Assembly (NCBI GenBank): GCA_014654705.1
Contig: JACVZY010000012.1
Location: 1-64,000 of the forward strand
From: Ignavibacteria bacterium
GTDB taxonomy: Bacteria; Bacteroidota; Ignavibacteria; Kapaibacteriales; UBA4661
Length of the DNA stretch: 64,000 bases
Reading direction: 5' to 3'
Shown: positions 19,492 through 27,594 of the stretch, piece by piece
Numbering within the stretch: the stretch's first letter is position 1
Layout: each line of letters begins with the position of its first letter
Notes under the pieces: generated by a model
What the model was told of the DNA's origin: nothing
The model's database searches: none
The model's input: only the letters and a program-made list of their open reading frames with translations
Translations under genes and position numbers: made by a program

Positions 19492-20289
19492 TTAGCTTTT
19501 TTCTGACAGCACGTCCGACATTTCCTTGTGGATACGTCCGTTTGTGGCAAGCATTGTGCCGGTGTGAAGATTGTGCGGTGCGCCGTCGTATTGTGTCATC
19601 GTCCCACCTGCTTCTTGCAAAAGCAATTTTCCTGCCGCTACATCCCATGAATTAAGACTCACTTCCCAATAGCCGTCGAAACGCCCGGCTGCCAGATACG
19701 CCAAGTCTATCGCCGCCGACCCCAAACGCCGCACAGGAAGCCCCATGCGCACAAAGCGCGAAAAATGGTCAATGCAGTTATTCGGATTTTCCCATGCATT
19801 GTAAGGAAAGCCCGTCACCAAGATAGAATCGTCGAGTTTGTCAGTTTTGGAAACGTGAATTTGCTGCCCGTTTAGGAACGCACCGCCGCCTTTTGTTCCC
19901 GTAAAAAGTTCACCCGTCATCGGTGCATAAATCACCCCACAGAGCAGTTCTCCTGCGCTTTCTGCGCCTATGCTCACGCAGAAAATTGGTATGGAATGCG
20001 CAAAATTGACTGTACCGTCCAGTGGGTCAATAATCCATCGCACGGTTTCGGCAGGAACGCCCGTAGCGCCGCTTTCTTCTGCCAAAAAAATGTGGTCTGG
20101 GAACTCAGATTTGATGCAGTCAATAATGTGCTTTTCCGCTTTATGGTCGTACTCGGTAACGAGATTGTGCCTGCCTTCTTTGTTATCTATACGAAACGTG
20201 GTTCCGAAGCCGTCTTTGAGCATTTCTCCGGCTTCTAAAGCGGCTTTTTTTGCAATAGCGAGAAGGGCAATGCTGGGAGTAGTGGGCAT
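19492..20289 (-). CDS. suhB: Inositol monophosphatase family protein
   Basis: A 265-residue Mg-dependent phosphatase of the SuhB/IMPase family. Metal-binding motifs are present in order: EESGA, DPLDGTVNFAHSIP, and the C-terminal SWDVAAGKLLLQEAGG. The family hydrolyses myo-inositol 1-phosphate and related sugar phosphates, and SuhB also acts in rRNA transcription in some bacteria; which role applies here cannot be told. The ATG at 20289 is chosen because it starts the family's first helix directly (SIALLAIAKKAALEAG). It ends 23 bases before the DUF457 gene. Confidence 0.92.
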   Translation of the reverse strand: MPTTPSIALLAIAKKAALEAGEMLKDGFGTTFRIDNKEGRHNLVTEYDHKAEKHIIDCIKSEFPDHIFLAEESGATGVPAETVRWIIDPLDGTVNFAHSIPIFCVSIGAESAGELLCGVIYAPMTGELFTGTKGGGAFLNGQQIHVSKTDKLDDSILVTGFPYNAWENPNNCIDHFSRFVRMGLPVRRLGSAAIDLAYLAAGRFDGYWEVSLNSWDVAAGKLLLQEAGGTMTQYDGAPHNLHTGTMLATNGRIHKEMSDVLSEKS

Positions 20290-20353
20290 AGCTAATAAAA
20301 ATGAAAAATAACAGATAAATAATTTGAGAGAAAACACTGCTTATTATGCAATC

Positions 20354-20839
20354 TTATGCGCGCTTGGGTTTCCATGCCCATAGCATTTGGCACGCAACAG
20401 GCTCATTACCGCTTGCGTCGCTGACGCTCACAGGCACGAGAATTTCGCCTTCTGAATCGTTCTGTGCCGAGCGAACTTGTTCGGGAGTAAGCGTAGCAAC
20501 GGCTTTCATTGCCCCACTCGCTTTTTTCTGAAAGTCAACATGGAGCGATTTAATTACCATATATTTGTCGTCGGGAACGTTCATGCCCATCAAAATCCCT
20601 GTTGCCGATTCCGCCAAAAGCGTCATGGCAGCAGCGTGGACGGTGTGAATGTGGTTTTGCACCTTGCGGCGGTTCTGAAGCGTCATCACCACTTGACTGT
20701 GCGATAGTTCCTCAATACGAATTCCTGCCGTGCCGAAAAACGGTACAACGCGCCCGAAACTTTTACTCAAGAGAAAATAGCGTAGTGCGGGCGAAAAACG
20801 GTTCAACCGCTCTACCATCTGGGTCATGCGATTTAGCAT
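20354..20839 (-). CDS. DUF4442 hotdog-fold thioesterase-like protein
   Basis: A 161-residue single-domain protein resembling the DUF4442 branch of hotdog thioesterases: the N-terminal helix, a GIRIEELSHSQVVMTLQNRRKVQNHIHTVHAAAM-type strand-helix segment and the VKSLHVDFQKKASG strand. The hotdog fold acts on acyl-CoA or acyl-ACP thioesters; no substrate can be assigned. It lies between YceH and the inositol monophosphatase with gaps of 33 and 64 bases, consistent with one transcript. Confidence 0.8.
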   Translation of the reverse strand: MLNRMTQMVERLNRFSPALRYFLLSKSFGRVVPFFGTAGIRIEELSHSQVVMTLQNRRKVQNHIHTVHAAAMTLLAESATGILMGMNVPDDKYMVIKSLHVDFQKKASGAMKAVATLTPEQVRSAQNDSEGEILVPVSVSDASGNEPVACQMLWAWKPKRA

Positions 20840-20872
20840 AAATACTAGTGTTTTGGGAGTGATGGTGAATAA

Positions 20873-21571
20873 TTATTCTAGTTGGCGCTTCAAGACGTAA
20901 AAATCTTCACGCAGAGCCGAAAGTTCCTGTTTCAGCGCAGAAACTTCCTCTTCCAATGCGTTCAAGCGCTCTGCTTCAGCATTGGTCGCCGGAGCAACAG
21001 AAACAAATGGCTCTTGTGCGGTTGGAATGCCACAAAGCAAATGCGTATAACGAGCCTCTTTCTGTCCAGCTTGCCGCGGTAGGCGTACTACAGGCGGTGT
21101 TCCGGCAACGGCAGTAGCAGGATGTTCCGCCGAAGATAATTCCGTGAGAACTGCTTCCACTTCTGTCAGCGAGGCAAAAGGATGCATTCGTTCGGCACGA
21201 CTTCTGAGTTCGCCCAGTGTTTGAGCACCTCGTAGGAACAGTTCACAGAGAATCGCAAGCTGCGGTGGTGTTAATTGCAACGTTTCGGCGAGTCTGTGGC
21301 GATACTTCGGCACACGTGATGCGCCAGCTTCTACCATTCTAGCAAGCGCCTTTTTACGGGCTTCGTCGAATGCCTGCACAACATCGTTTTCGGTCAGGCT
21401 CAGAACAGGGTCACGATTCGATTTTTGATTACACGCCGCCGTGAGCGCGTTCAGCGTCATCGGGTAATAATCCGGCGTGGTGATTTCTTTTTCCACAAGA
21501 GCGCCCAGAACGCGGGCTTCGTTCGGAGAAAGAAATGCTTGGTGCGGTACGGTGTCTGATAGGTTTTCCAT
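20873..21571 (-). CDS. yceH: YceH (DUF480) family protein
   Basis: A 232-residue DUF480 protein made of two winged-helix-like domains. The signature LSPNEARVLGALVEKEITTP followed by YYPMTLNALTAACNQKSNRDPV is diagnostic of the family, and the second domain has LTPPQLAILCELFLRGAQTLGELRSR. A short coiled coil (LNALEEEVSALKQELSALRED) ends the protein. Its biochemical role is unknown. The ATG at 21571 is preferred to a TTG 12 bases upstream. Confidence 0.92.
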   Translation of the reverse strand: MENLSDTVPHQAFLSPNEARVLGALVEKEITTPDYYPMTLNALTAACNQKSNRDPVLSLTENDVVQAFDEARKKALARMVEAGASRVPKYRHRLAETLQLTPPQLAILCELFLRGAQTLGELRSRAERMHPFASLTEVEAVLTELSSAEHPATAVAGTPPVVRLPRQAGQKEARYTHLLCGIPTAQEPFVSVAPATNAEAERLNALEEEVSALKQELSALREDFYVLKRQLE

Positions 21572-21613
21572 TGTCGGACGCAAATATTGAACTCTTCATT
21601 GAATGCTGAAAAA

Positions 21614-22234
21614 TTACAGCGCAAAGGGGTCATTAGGAGTGGTCGGCGCAGACACAGATTTGGGAGATGTACCGCGAATAGCGCCTAAATCCTTTTGTGC
21701 AAAGCCGAAAATACTTCCGCAAATACCACCAAGAATATGAGCAAACTGCGAGATATTGTCCATTTTAAGCGCTCCATAGACCTCACGCCCTAAGTACAGC
21801 ACCACGATAATCACAAACGTCAAGGGGATATGCCCTTGCTTCAAATTTGCAAAAGAACTGAGAAGAATCATCATAAAAACGATACCGCTTGCACCCATAA
21901 GCCCTGTTGTAAAGAAAAAATTATTGAGCAGCGCGGTTATGAGTGCGGTTACGACAATCATAATCAGGACTGTACGCGAACCATATTTTTCTTCGAGTAA
22001 AGGACCAATAAGCAAAATGATGGAGAAATTGCCGAAAAGGTGTTCCCAATTCGCATGACCAAAGATATGCGAGAAAAGACGCAAATACGTTGTCGGGTCA
22101 GTCCACGACAAGCCGGGCTGTGTAGAGAAAAAATACTGCCCGACCGTACCGCCTGTGGAATTACTCGCCACCATGACAGCAGCAGAAAGAAGGGCGAAGG
22201 TCAGAACGACGGGGGCGTTGTAGTCGAGTTTCAT
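21614..22234 (-). CDS. Rhomboid family intramembrane serine protease
   Basis: A 206-residue membrane protein with about six helices. The rhomboid catalytic pair is visible: GASG (Ser116) in the fourth helix region and His166 in NISQFAHILGGICGS. The loop containing HANWEHLFGNF matches the conserved HxxxHxxxN stretch that lines the active site. Rhomboids cleave single-pass membrane proteins; the substrate is unknown. Its ATG overlaps the stop of the upstream HEPN reading frame by 4 bases (ATGA), so it is translated from the same message as the MNT-HEPN pair. Confidence 0.93.
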   Translation of the reverse strand: MKLDYNAPVVLTFALLSAAVMVASNSTGGTVGQYFFSTQPGLSWTDPTTYLRLFSHIFGHANWEHLFGNFSIILLIGPLLEEKYGSRTVLIMIVVTALITALLNNFFFTTGLMGASGIVFMMILLSSFANLKQGHIPLTFVIIVVLYLGREVYGALKMDNISQFAHILGGICGSIFGFAQKDLGAIRGTSPKSVSAPTTPNDPFAL

Positions 22235-22664
22235 GGGGTTTCAGAAGGAAGTTGAAGAAGTGCGTTTTCGGTAATATCACTGAGAGTGTTTATAAAATCT
22301 TGCGCCTGAGGTAGAAGCGGAAGAATCGTTTCGCTGTCGAACTGCACAAAGTCCTCGTAATCACCTTCAAAACGATTATCAAAGAGTTGATTGTAGAGAT
22401 CACCCATACTGTCGGACAGCAAACCTGTTTTTATTATTGCCGCATGAAAGGCAGATTTTGTGCCGGAGTGCGTTTGGAGGTTTTGCCAATCGCTAGCAAA
22501 TACGCAGATACTGCATAGAAACAAGCGTAATAGAGACTATTTACACAACCGTTCCAGCGTTGTGACTTTGCTAAATCACTTGCTTCCGAAAATGTGTCTT
22601 GCGCTCGTTCCTTGCGATAGAGCACTAAATCTTGACGTGTCTTATCACCTTGCTTGCTCTTCAC
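22231..22664 (-). pseudogene. HEPN domain protein, reading frame broken once
   Basis: Two overlapping frames together make one HEPN-family (PF05168-like) protein of about 144 residues. Frame one (from a GTG at 22664) gives the first half, with NSLYYACFYAVSAYLLAIGKTSK. The adjacent frame gives the second half, THSGTKSAFHAAIIKTGLL and NRFEGDYEDF. The two join exactly if one A is restored to an AAA run at 22473-22475, which gives the family-typical K-T-H-S-G. The start overlaps the MNT antitoxin stop (GTGA), and the end overlaps the rhomboid start. HEPN proteins are RNase-like toxins paired with MNT antitoxins. It may be a real inactivating deletion or a base-calling error. Confidence 0.8.
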
Positions 22665-22978
22665 AGAAATACTCCCTCACTCATCACATTTTGGTAAAAG
22701 GGCGATACTTTCATGGTATCCCACACTTCTTTGTAGCGAACAAGAGGTGACAAACAAACCTCAGCATCATACTCAACTTCACGATGAATTTTGCGTTGTA
22801 ACGCTGTCATTTCAGCACGGGTTATCGGATGTTGTACCAAAACAAGCAAATCCCAATCCGACTCCTCACGCGCATCGCCTCGTGCTTGCGAGCCATACAG
22901 AATAATTTCGGCATCCGGCTCAATTTCCAGAACGCATGATTTTATGCGTCGGAGAAGTTCTTCGAGGGAAATAGTCAT
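22661..22978 (-). CDS. MNT-type nucleotidyltransferase (antitoxin of HEPN/MNT pair)
   Basis: A 105-residue minimal nucleotidyltransferase. The catalytic G-S-x10-D-x-D motif is intact (GSQARGDAREESDWD), followed by a third acidic residue region EVEYDAEVCL. In type VII toxin-antitoxin systems such a protein inactivates its HEPN toxin partner by adding nucleotides to a tyrosine. The partner gene begins inside the stop codon of this one. The ATG at 22978 is preferred; a longer frame to 23029 runs back over the methyltransferase stop. It lies 16 bases after the methyltransferase gene. Confidence 0.9.
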   Translation of the reverse strand: MTISLEELLRRIKSCVLEIEPDAEIILYGSQARGDAREESDWDLLVLVQHPITRAEMTALQRKIHREVEYDAEVCLSPLVRYKEVWDTMKVSPFYQNVMSEGVFL

Positions 22979-22994
22979 GGTCTTTTGCTCCGTG

Positions 22995-23705
22995 TTAATC
23001 CATCGTGCCAATATACATCCAATCACCACCCAAATTCAAGCACACGTGCTTGTCAATCCCAATCAAATGTTCCAATTCGCCTTGCATCGGGAAGAAATTG
23101 ACGTGTTCGTCCAGCGTGTAATAGTAATAGCGTTGGCGCGGCGTGACAATCATCACCTGCTTGCGGCTAATGCGCTTCAGCTCGGCAATCGCAGGCGCAA
23201 GGTTCGGTATATGCTCAATAGTGTGATGACATGTCACCACGTCAAAGGCTTTGTCCTCGAACGGCAGCGATTCGATATTTCCTTGATGGTACGTGATTCC
23301 TGCACCCAAGTCCACATGCGGCATCACGTCGCAAGCATGAAGGTCATATTTGCCAAGCGTCTGGACTTGTCGCAAAAAATAGCCATTACCGCAGCCAATA
23401 TCAAGCACAGTTTTTGCCGTCGGGTCAATGTTGTTCAGCATAAACTCAATGCACACATCGTTGAGGTCGGTCGGACGCGAGGCGGCACGGCTTTTTTTGC
23501 GCAGAACGGTGTAGAAATGTTCGTACTCGTCTTTGGTCATCGTCCAGATGCGCGTTTTGAAATCCATGTAGGCGCGAATCGTTTCCGAATCGCCGTTGTA
23601 CCAATACCAAAAAAAAGGGTACATGAACCACTTGCTGTCGCGGATTGCCGGCGGAAGCCATTCGTCCATGATGGTGCGAATGGCGTTAGTAATGTTTCTG
23701 TGCAT
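22995..23705 (-). CDS. Class I SAM-dependent methyltransferase
   Basis: A 236-residue protein with a Rossmann methyltransferase domain: motif I VLDIGCGNGYFLRQ (around residue 98), then FEDKAFDVVTCHHTIEHIPN (motif IV, Methyltransf_11 type) and LKRISRKQVMIVTP. The N-terminal 90 residues are unusually aromatic (WFMYPFFWYWYNG) and could contact a membrane or a lipid. The substrate is unknown. It begins 21 bases after the purF stop and ends 16 bases before the MNT gene, so it is probably co-transcribed with both. Confidence 0.88.
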   Translation of the reverse strand: MHRNITNAIRTIMDEWLPPAIRDSKWFMYPFFWYWYNGDSETIRAYMDFKTRIWTMTKDEYEHFYTVLRKKSRAASRPTDLNDVCIEFMLNNIDPTAKTVLDIGCGNGYFLRQVQTLGKYDLHACDVMPHVDLGAGITYHQGNIESLPFEDKAFDVVTCHHTIEHIPNLAPAIAELKRISRKQVMIVTPRQRYYYYTLDEHVNFFPMQGELEHLIGIDKHVCLNLGGDWMYIGTMD

Positions 23706-23726
23706 AAGTATAAATAGTTCGTTCGT

Positions 23727-25322
23727 TTATTCCTGTTCCGTCGAAAGTTTTCCGCCGCTTGTGTCTATCGCTACGGGGTATTTGCCTGTGAAGCACGCAG
23801 AGCAATATCCGGCATCTTGCGGAACTGCTGCGAGTAATTTCTCAACCGACAAATACCGCACCGAATCTGCTTCCAGAGCCTTGGCAATATCTTCTTCGTT
23901 GCTATGGTATTGGTTGGCAATAAGTTCCTCGCGGTCGGGGAAATCCATACCATACATACACGGATGTGTCACGGGCGGCGATGAAATGCGCAAATGCACC
24001 TCGCGCGGTGCTGCCTCGCGGACAAGTCGTACGATGGAGCGCGAAGTCGTGCCGCGTACGATGGAATCATCAATCAAGACCACTTTACGATTTTCGAGTA
24101 CGCCGCGCACCGTGTTAAATTTCGTTTTTACCTTAAATTCGCGCTGGTCTTGCCCCGGTGCAATAAACGTCCGCCCGACGTAATGGCTACGGATAAGTCC
24201 GATTTCGTAGCGCGTCGGAACGCCGTTTTTCGTCGCATTTTGCGCAAAACCGATAGTGGCAGTGTTAGCACTGTCAGGAACGCCAATGGCGCGAACAGGC
24301 TCAGTGTCGCTGTCCGGCAGCACAGGGTGTTCTTCTGCCAGTGCCTTGCCTAACTTACGACGTACTTTGTCAACATTATGTCCGAAAATGCGGCTGTCGG
24401 GACGAGAAAAATAAATATATTCAAAAATGCAATGACACGATTTCGGGGTTACTTTCTCGATGGGGAACGATTTTATTTCGCCTGTTTCGACTGTATTGCG
24501 GTCAATCATGACGATTTCATTATGCCCTACTTCTCGCACAAATTCTGCACTTACGATGTCCAGCGCGCAGGTTTCGGAAACAACGAAGTACGCATATTCT
24601 TCTTTCCCGTTCACATCCACTTTCTTGCGTCCGATGCAAAGCGGACGGAATCCATGCGGGTCTCTGGCGGCATAGAGCGCGTGCTCCGTCAGAATCACCA
24701 GTGAATATGCGCCTTTGGCGGTTTGCAGCGATTCATGGATTTGCGCAAACTCAGTCTTCGCCTTGCTTCGTGCGATAAGATGCAGGAAAAGTTCGCTATC
24801 GGTGGTGGTCTGAAAAATTGCGCCGTCGTTTTGCAATTTTTCTCTGAGTAGGCGTGTATTGGTCAGGTTTCCGTTGTGCGCCAGTGCGATATTTCCCAAA
24901 CGATATTTTATCCAAAAGGGCTGAACATTCGCAATTTTTGAGCTTCCAGTGGTAGAATAACGATTGTGACCGATAGCCGCCGTACCGCGTAACTGCTCAG
25001 TCAACACTCCGGTACCGGAAAAGACTTCCAGCACCAAGCCTTCGTCTTTGTGTGCAGAAAAGCGAGTTTTACCGTCGTCGCGGGTGTGTGCTGCCACGAT
25101 ACCCGCCGCTTCTTGCCCACGATGCTGCAAGGCGTGAAGCGCATAGTAGGTCATCACGGCTGCTTGGGGATGGTTGAACACGCCCACAACACCGCAATTA
25201 CACTGGGGTTTGTCTAAGTTAGCGCGGAACTCGCGGAGTATCTCGCCTGCAGGCGATTCTTGGGGCGATAATGGGGGATTGGTGAAATCAAAAGGCGTGA
25301 TATGCTGGGAAGACGGGGACAT
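23727..25322 (-). CDS. purF: Amidophosphoribosyltransferase
   Basis: A 531-residue enzyme for the first committed step of purine synthesis, moving the glutamine amide to PRPP. The N-terminal Ntn glutaminase begins at CGVVGVF (Cys43, expected nucleophile after propeptide removal), with HNGNLTNT later. The phosphoribosyltransferase domain has the PRPP loop VVLIDDSIVRGTTS. Cysteines in KSCHCIF, PCMYGMDF and YCSACF match the iron-sulfur-containing Bacillus-type class. The 42-residue leader before Cys43 is longer than the usual propeptide. The ATG at 25322 is preferred over a TTG at 25391. Confidence 0.96.
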   Translation of the reverse strand: MSPSSQHITPFDFTNPPLSPQESPAGEILREFRANLDKPQCNCGVVGVFNHPQAAVMTYYALHALQHRGQEAAGIVAAHTRDDGKTRFSAHKDEGLVLEVFSGTGVLTEQLRGTAAIGHNRYSTTGSSKIANVQPFWIKYRLGNIALAHNGNLTNTRLLREKLQNDGAIFQTTTDSELFLHLIARSKAKTEFAQIHESLQTAKGAYSLVILTEHALYAARDPHGFRPLCIGRKKVDVNGKEEYAYFVVSETCALDIVSAEFVREVGHNEIVMIDRNTVETGEIKSFPIEKVTPKSCHCIFEYIYFSRPDSRIFGHNVDKVRRKLGKALAEEHPVLPDSDTEPVRAIGVPDSANTATIGFAQNATKNGVPTRYEIGLIRSHYVGRTFIAPGQDQREFKVKTKFNTVRGVLENRKVVLIDDSIVRGTTSRSIVRLVREAAPREVHLRISSPPVTHPCMYGMDFPDREELIANQYHSNEEDIAKALEADSVRYLSVEKLLAAVPQDAGYCSACFTGKYPVAIDTSGGKLSTEQE

Positions 25323-25461
25323 GGTTGTATGATTAGGTCTGTGAAAAACAGCAATGCTCAACAATGATACCACAAAGTATTGTGGATTCAAGCCCCGAAA
25401 TTACGAAAAATTCGTGGATTTTTGCGTAGCGATGTTTTCATTTTGCACACCATCTCGTATC

Positions 25462-27414
25462 TCAGCGAATTGGCACAGCGACCGCCCCAAAGAGTTCGAC
25501 GATTGATTTGTCGAGTTCGGGTAATTCTGCTTTTGGGATTGCGCTATTCGGCATTGTAATAATGGGTGATGTACCGTTTGGCAACGGCGTTGCCCCTATT
25601 TTTGCGATAGCTTCTGATGTGTTTTGACTATTTTCACCCCCAGCATTTGACGTCGGAGTAAATGATGGCGAAAATGCTTCAAAGAGCGATACCGCCTTTT
25701 GATTCGAGCCTCCGCGCACGGTTATCCGCACTTCTCCACCCAGCGCTTGCGAAAAAATGTCGCTGATATGCACTTGCTTTTCAATGAGCTTATCGGCAAC
25801 AAAATCCTGCTCACACGTGCAGATAAGCTCCCCCGCACCACATTCTACCTGCACCATTTCTTGCTGCTGAAGATATGCTTTCACAGCAGCATCCACGGTT
25901 TCGCTTGCTGCAAGTATGCTGCGCCACGAGCGTTCCAACTCATCAGCGCTTATACTTTTCCTCTGTAATGATTGAGCACCTTCTTTTTCTTCAAAGTTTT
26001 CCACATTTCCACGATTTTCTACCGATTTATCCACAGACTTTTCCACACTGCTTGGTGCAAATCCTTCGGAATTGTGAACAACCGGCGTTTGAGAAATATC
26101 CGCCCTGTCAGCGTTGATGCGGACTTGAGGCGTTGGAAGTGCAGATACTTTTGCAGATTGCGCGGGTTGTGTGGGTTGTGTGACAACCGTCGGTGTAATC
26201 GCGGCAATGTTTATTTCTCCGCGCTCAATTTTTTTTTTTAGCTCGGCGAGTTCGGCGAGAAGTTCAGAAAGCTGAATTGCGGAATCCATTTTCGCCATCT
26301 GCACCAGCGCAAACTCAAAGCGCAAACGCGGTTGCGGCGCGAAACGAAGCGCCTGCTCGGTGTTCATTATGATTGTCATATATTGCAGCACATCTTCTTG
26401 CGTGAACTTCTGTGCTTCTGCCAAATACTGTTCGCGGTGGAGCTTGGAAGCCTCAATGAGCGCGGCACTTTGAGTAGCCAAGACAGTCAGCAAATTGCGG
26501 AAATGCTCCGCCAGTCCGTGCAGACACTCTTGCAAGTCGTAACCGCGCATAAAGACTTCACGGGCAAAGTCCAGAATGGTTGCTACATCATGCTCACGAA
26601 TGGCTCGTCCCAACGTAAAATAAAACTCTGTATCAATCAGGTTCAATGCCTCGTTCACGCGGGCGTATGCGACTATGCGTCCACAAAACGCAATCACTTG
26701 ATCGAAAATACTTTGCGAATCGCGCATGGAGCCATCGCCTTTTTTGCCAATAACTGCAAGCGATTCGTCGTCAATGGTGATTCCTTCTTGCGTGGCGATG
26801 TAGCGCAGTTGTGCGGCAATTTCGTCTATCTGCATCCGCCGAAAATCGAAGCGTTGGCAACGGCTTAAAATCGTAGCGGGGACTTTGTGCGGTTCGGTTG
26901 TAGCGAATACAAACAGCAAATGGCGAGGCGGCTCTTCCAATGTCTTCAACAGCGCATTAAACGCTGATGTAGAAAGCATATGTACCTCGTCAATGATGTA
27001 CATTTTATATTGACCTTTGATGGGAGGATACTTCGCATTTTCGCGGAGTTTGCGAATATCGTCCACGCTGTTGTTCGATGCGCCGTCAATTTCTATCACG
27101 TCCATAGAGCGCCCTGTGTTTATCTCGGCACATGAAGCGCACACATTGCACGGTTCAAATTCGGGCGACGGATTCTCGCAGTTCACGGCTTTGGCAAGAA
27201 TACGCGCCGTCGTGGTCTTCCCTACGCCTCGCGGACCATTGAAGATATAAGCATGGTGAATACGTCCGGACTGCACGGCATTGCGCAGAGTCCGCGTTAC
27301 GTGTTCCTGTCCGACGACATCAACGAAGCGCTGGGGTCGCCATTTGCGGGCGGTAACGATGTATTGTTCTTGAGGGGTGTCTTGGTCGGGCATGAGCAGA
27401 GTAGTATTCGTCAT
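25462..27414 (-). CDS. dnaX: DNA polymerase III subunits gamma and tau
   Basis: A 650-residue clamp-loader subunit. The AAA+ domain has Walker A NGPRGVGKTT (59-68), a four-Cys zinc site (C79, C89, C92, C95), and the DEVHMLS Walker B. Domain III follows to about residue 370, and the tau-specific region fills the rest. An 11-A run encodes LKKK at residues 392-395. A slip of one base in either direction leads to a stop within a few codons, giving a gamma-like product of about 396-400 residues. The ATG at 27414 is used. It heads the long minus-strand run, 139 bases before purF. Confidence 0.97.
   Translation of the reverse strand: MTNTTLLMPDQDTPQEQYIVTARKWRPQRFVDVVGQEHVTRTLRNAVQSGRIHHAYIFNGPRGVGKTTTARILAKAVNCENPSPEFEPCNVCASCAEINTGRSMDVIEIDGASNNSVDDIRKLRENAKYPPIKGQYKMYIIDEVHMLSTSAFNALLKTLEEPPRHLLFVFATTEPHKVPATILSRCQRFDFRRMQIDEIAAQLRYIATQEGITIDDESLAVIGKKGDGSMRDSQSIFDQVIAFCGRIVAYARVNEALNLIDTEFYFTLGRAIREHDVATILDFAREVFMRGYDLQECLHGLAEHFRNLLTVLATQSAALIEASKLHREQYLAEAQKFTQEDVLQYMTIIMNTEQALRFAPQPRLRFEFALVQMAKMDSAIQLSELLAELAELKKKIERGEINIAAITPTVVTQPTQPAQSAKVSALPTPQVRINADRADISQTPVVHNSEGFAPSSVEKSVDKSVENRGNVENFEEKEGAQSLQRKSISADELERSWRSILAASETVDAAVKAYLQQQEMVQVECGAGELICTCEQDFVADKLIEKQVHISDIFSQALGGEVRITVRGGSNQKAVSLFEAFSPSFTPTSNAGGENSQNTSEAIAKIGATPLPNGTSPIITMPNSAIPKAELPELDKSIVELFGAVAVPIR
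26229..26239 (-). promoter_or_regulatory. Slippery A11 run in dnaX, candidate frameshift site
   Basis: Eleven A residues on the coding strand span the codons CTA AAA AAA AAA ATT (residues 392-396). One extra A gives K-K-K-N then TGA. One A fewer gives K-K-K-L-S-A-E-K then TAA. Both products end just after domain III, where gamma ends in other bacteria. In Thermus thermophilus a shorter A run in dnaX causes transcriptional slippage and makes gamma, and E. coli uses a ribosomal -1 shift. Confidence 0.75.
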
Positions 27415-27499
27415 CAGGAAATATTTGAAAGAAAGCTAAATTAGCAAAAAAACAGGAGAGTTCATCCGTTTGCTTACCTATTCGGAATTGGCGATGTCG

Positions 27500-27507
27500 T
27501 AAATTTG
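27500..27507 (+). promoter_or_regulatory. Candidate -7 box for the AraC gene
   Basis: TAAATTTG matches TAnnTTTG and lies 87 bases before the likely ATG at 27595. No -33 TTTG is found at the consensus spacing; the nearest is 27 bases away. Confidence 0.4.
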
Positions 27508-27594
27508 CTCACCTCTTGTAACACCACTATATTTTTTACATCATAACCGCATAATTTCTTGTATTTTAGCACTTCTCGAACCTGCTCTGAAATA

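Noticed and set aside
22791-23717. 308-codon plus-strand frame opposite MNT and methyltransferase genes
   Set aside because: It is antisense to two genes with clear motifs; composition is His/Arg/Val rich as expected of a shadow frame.
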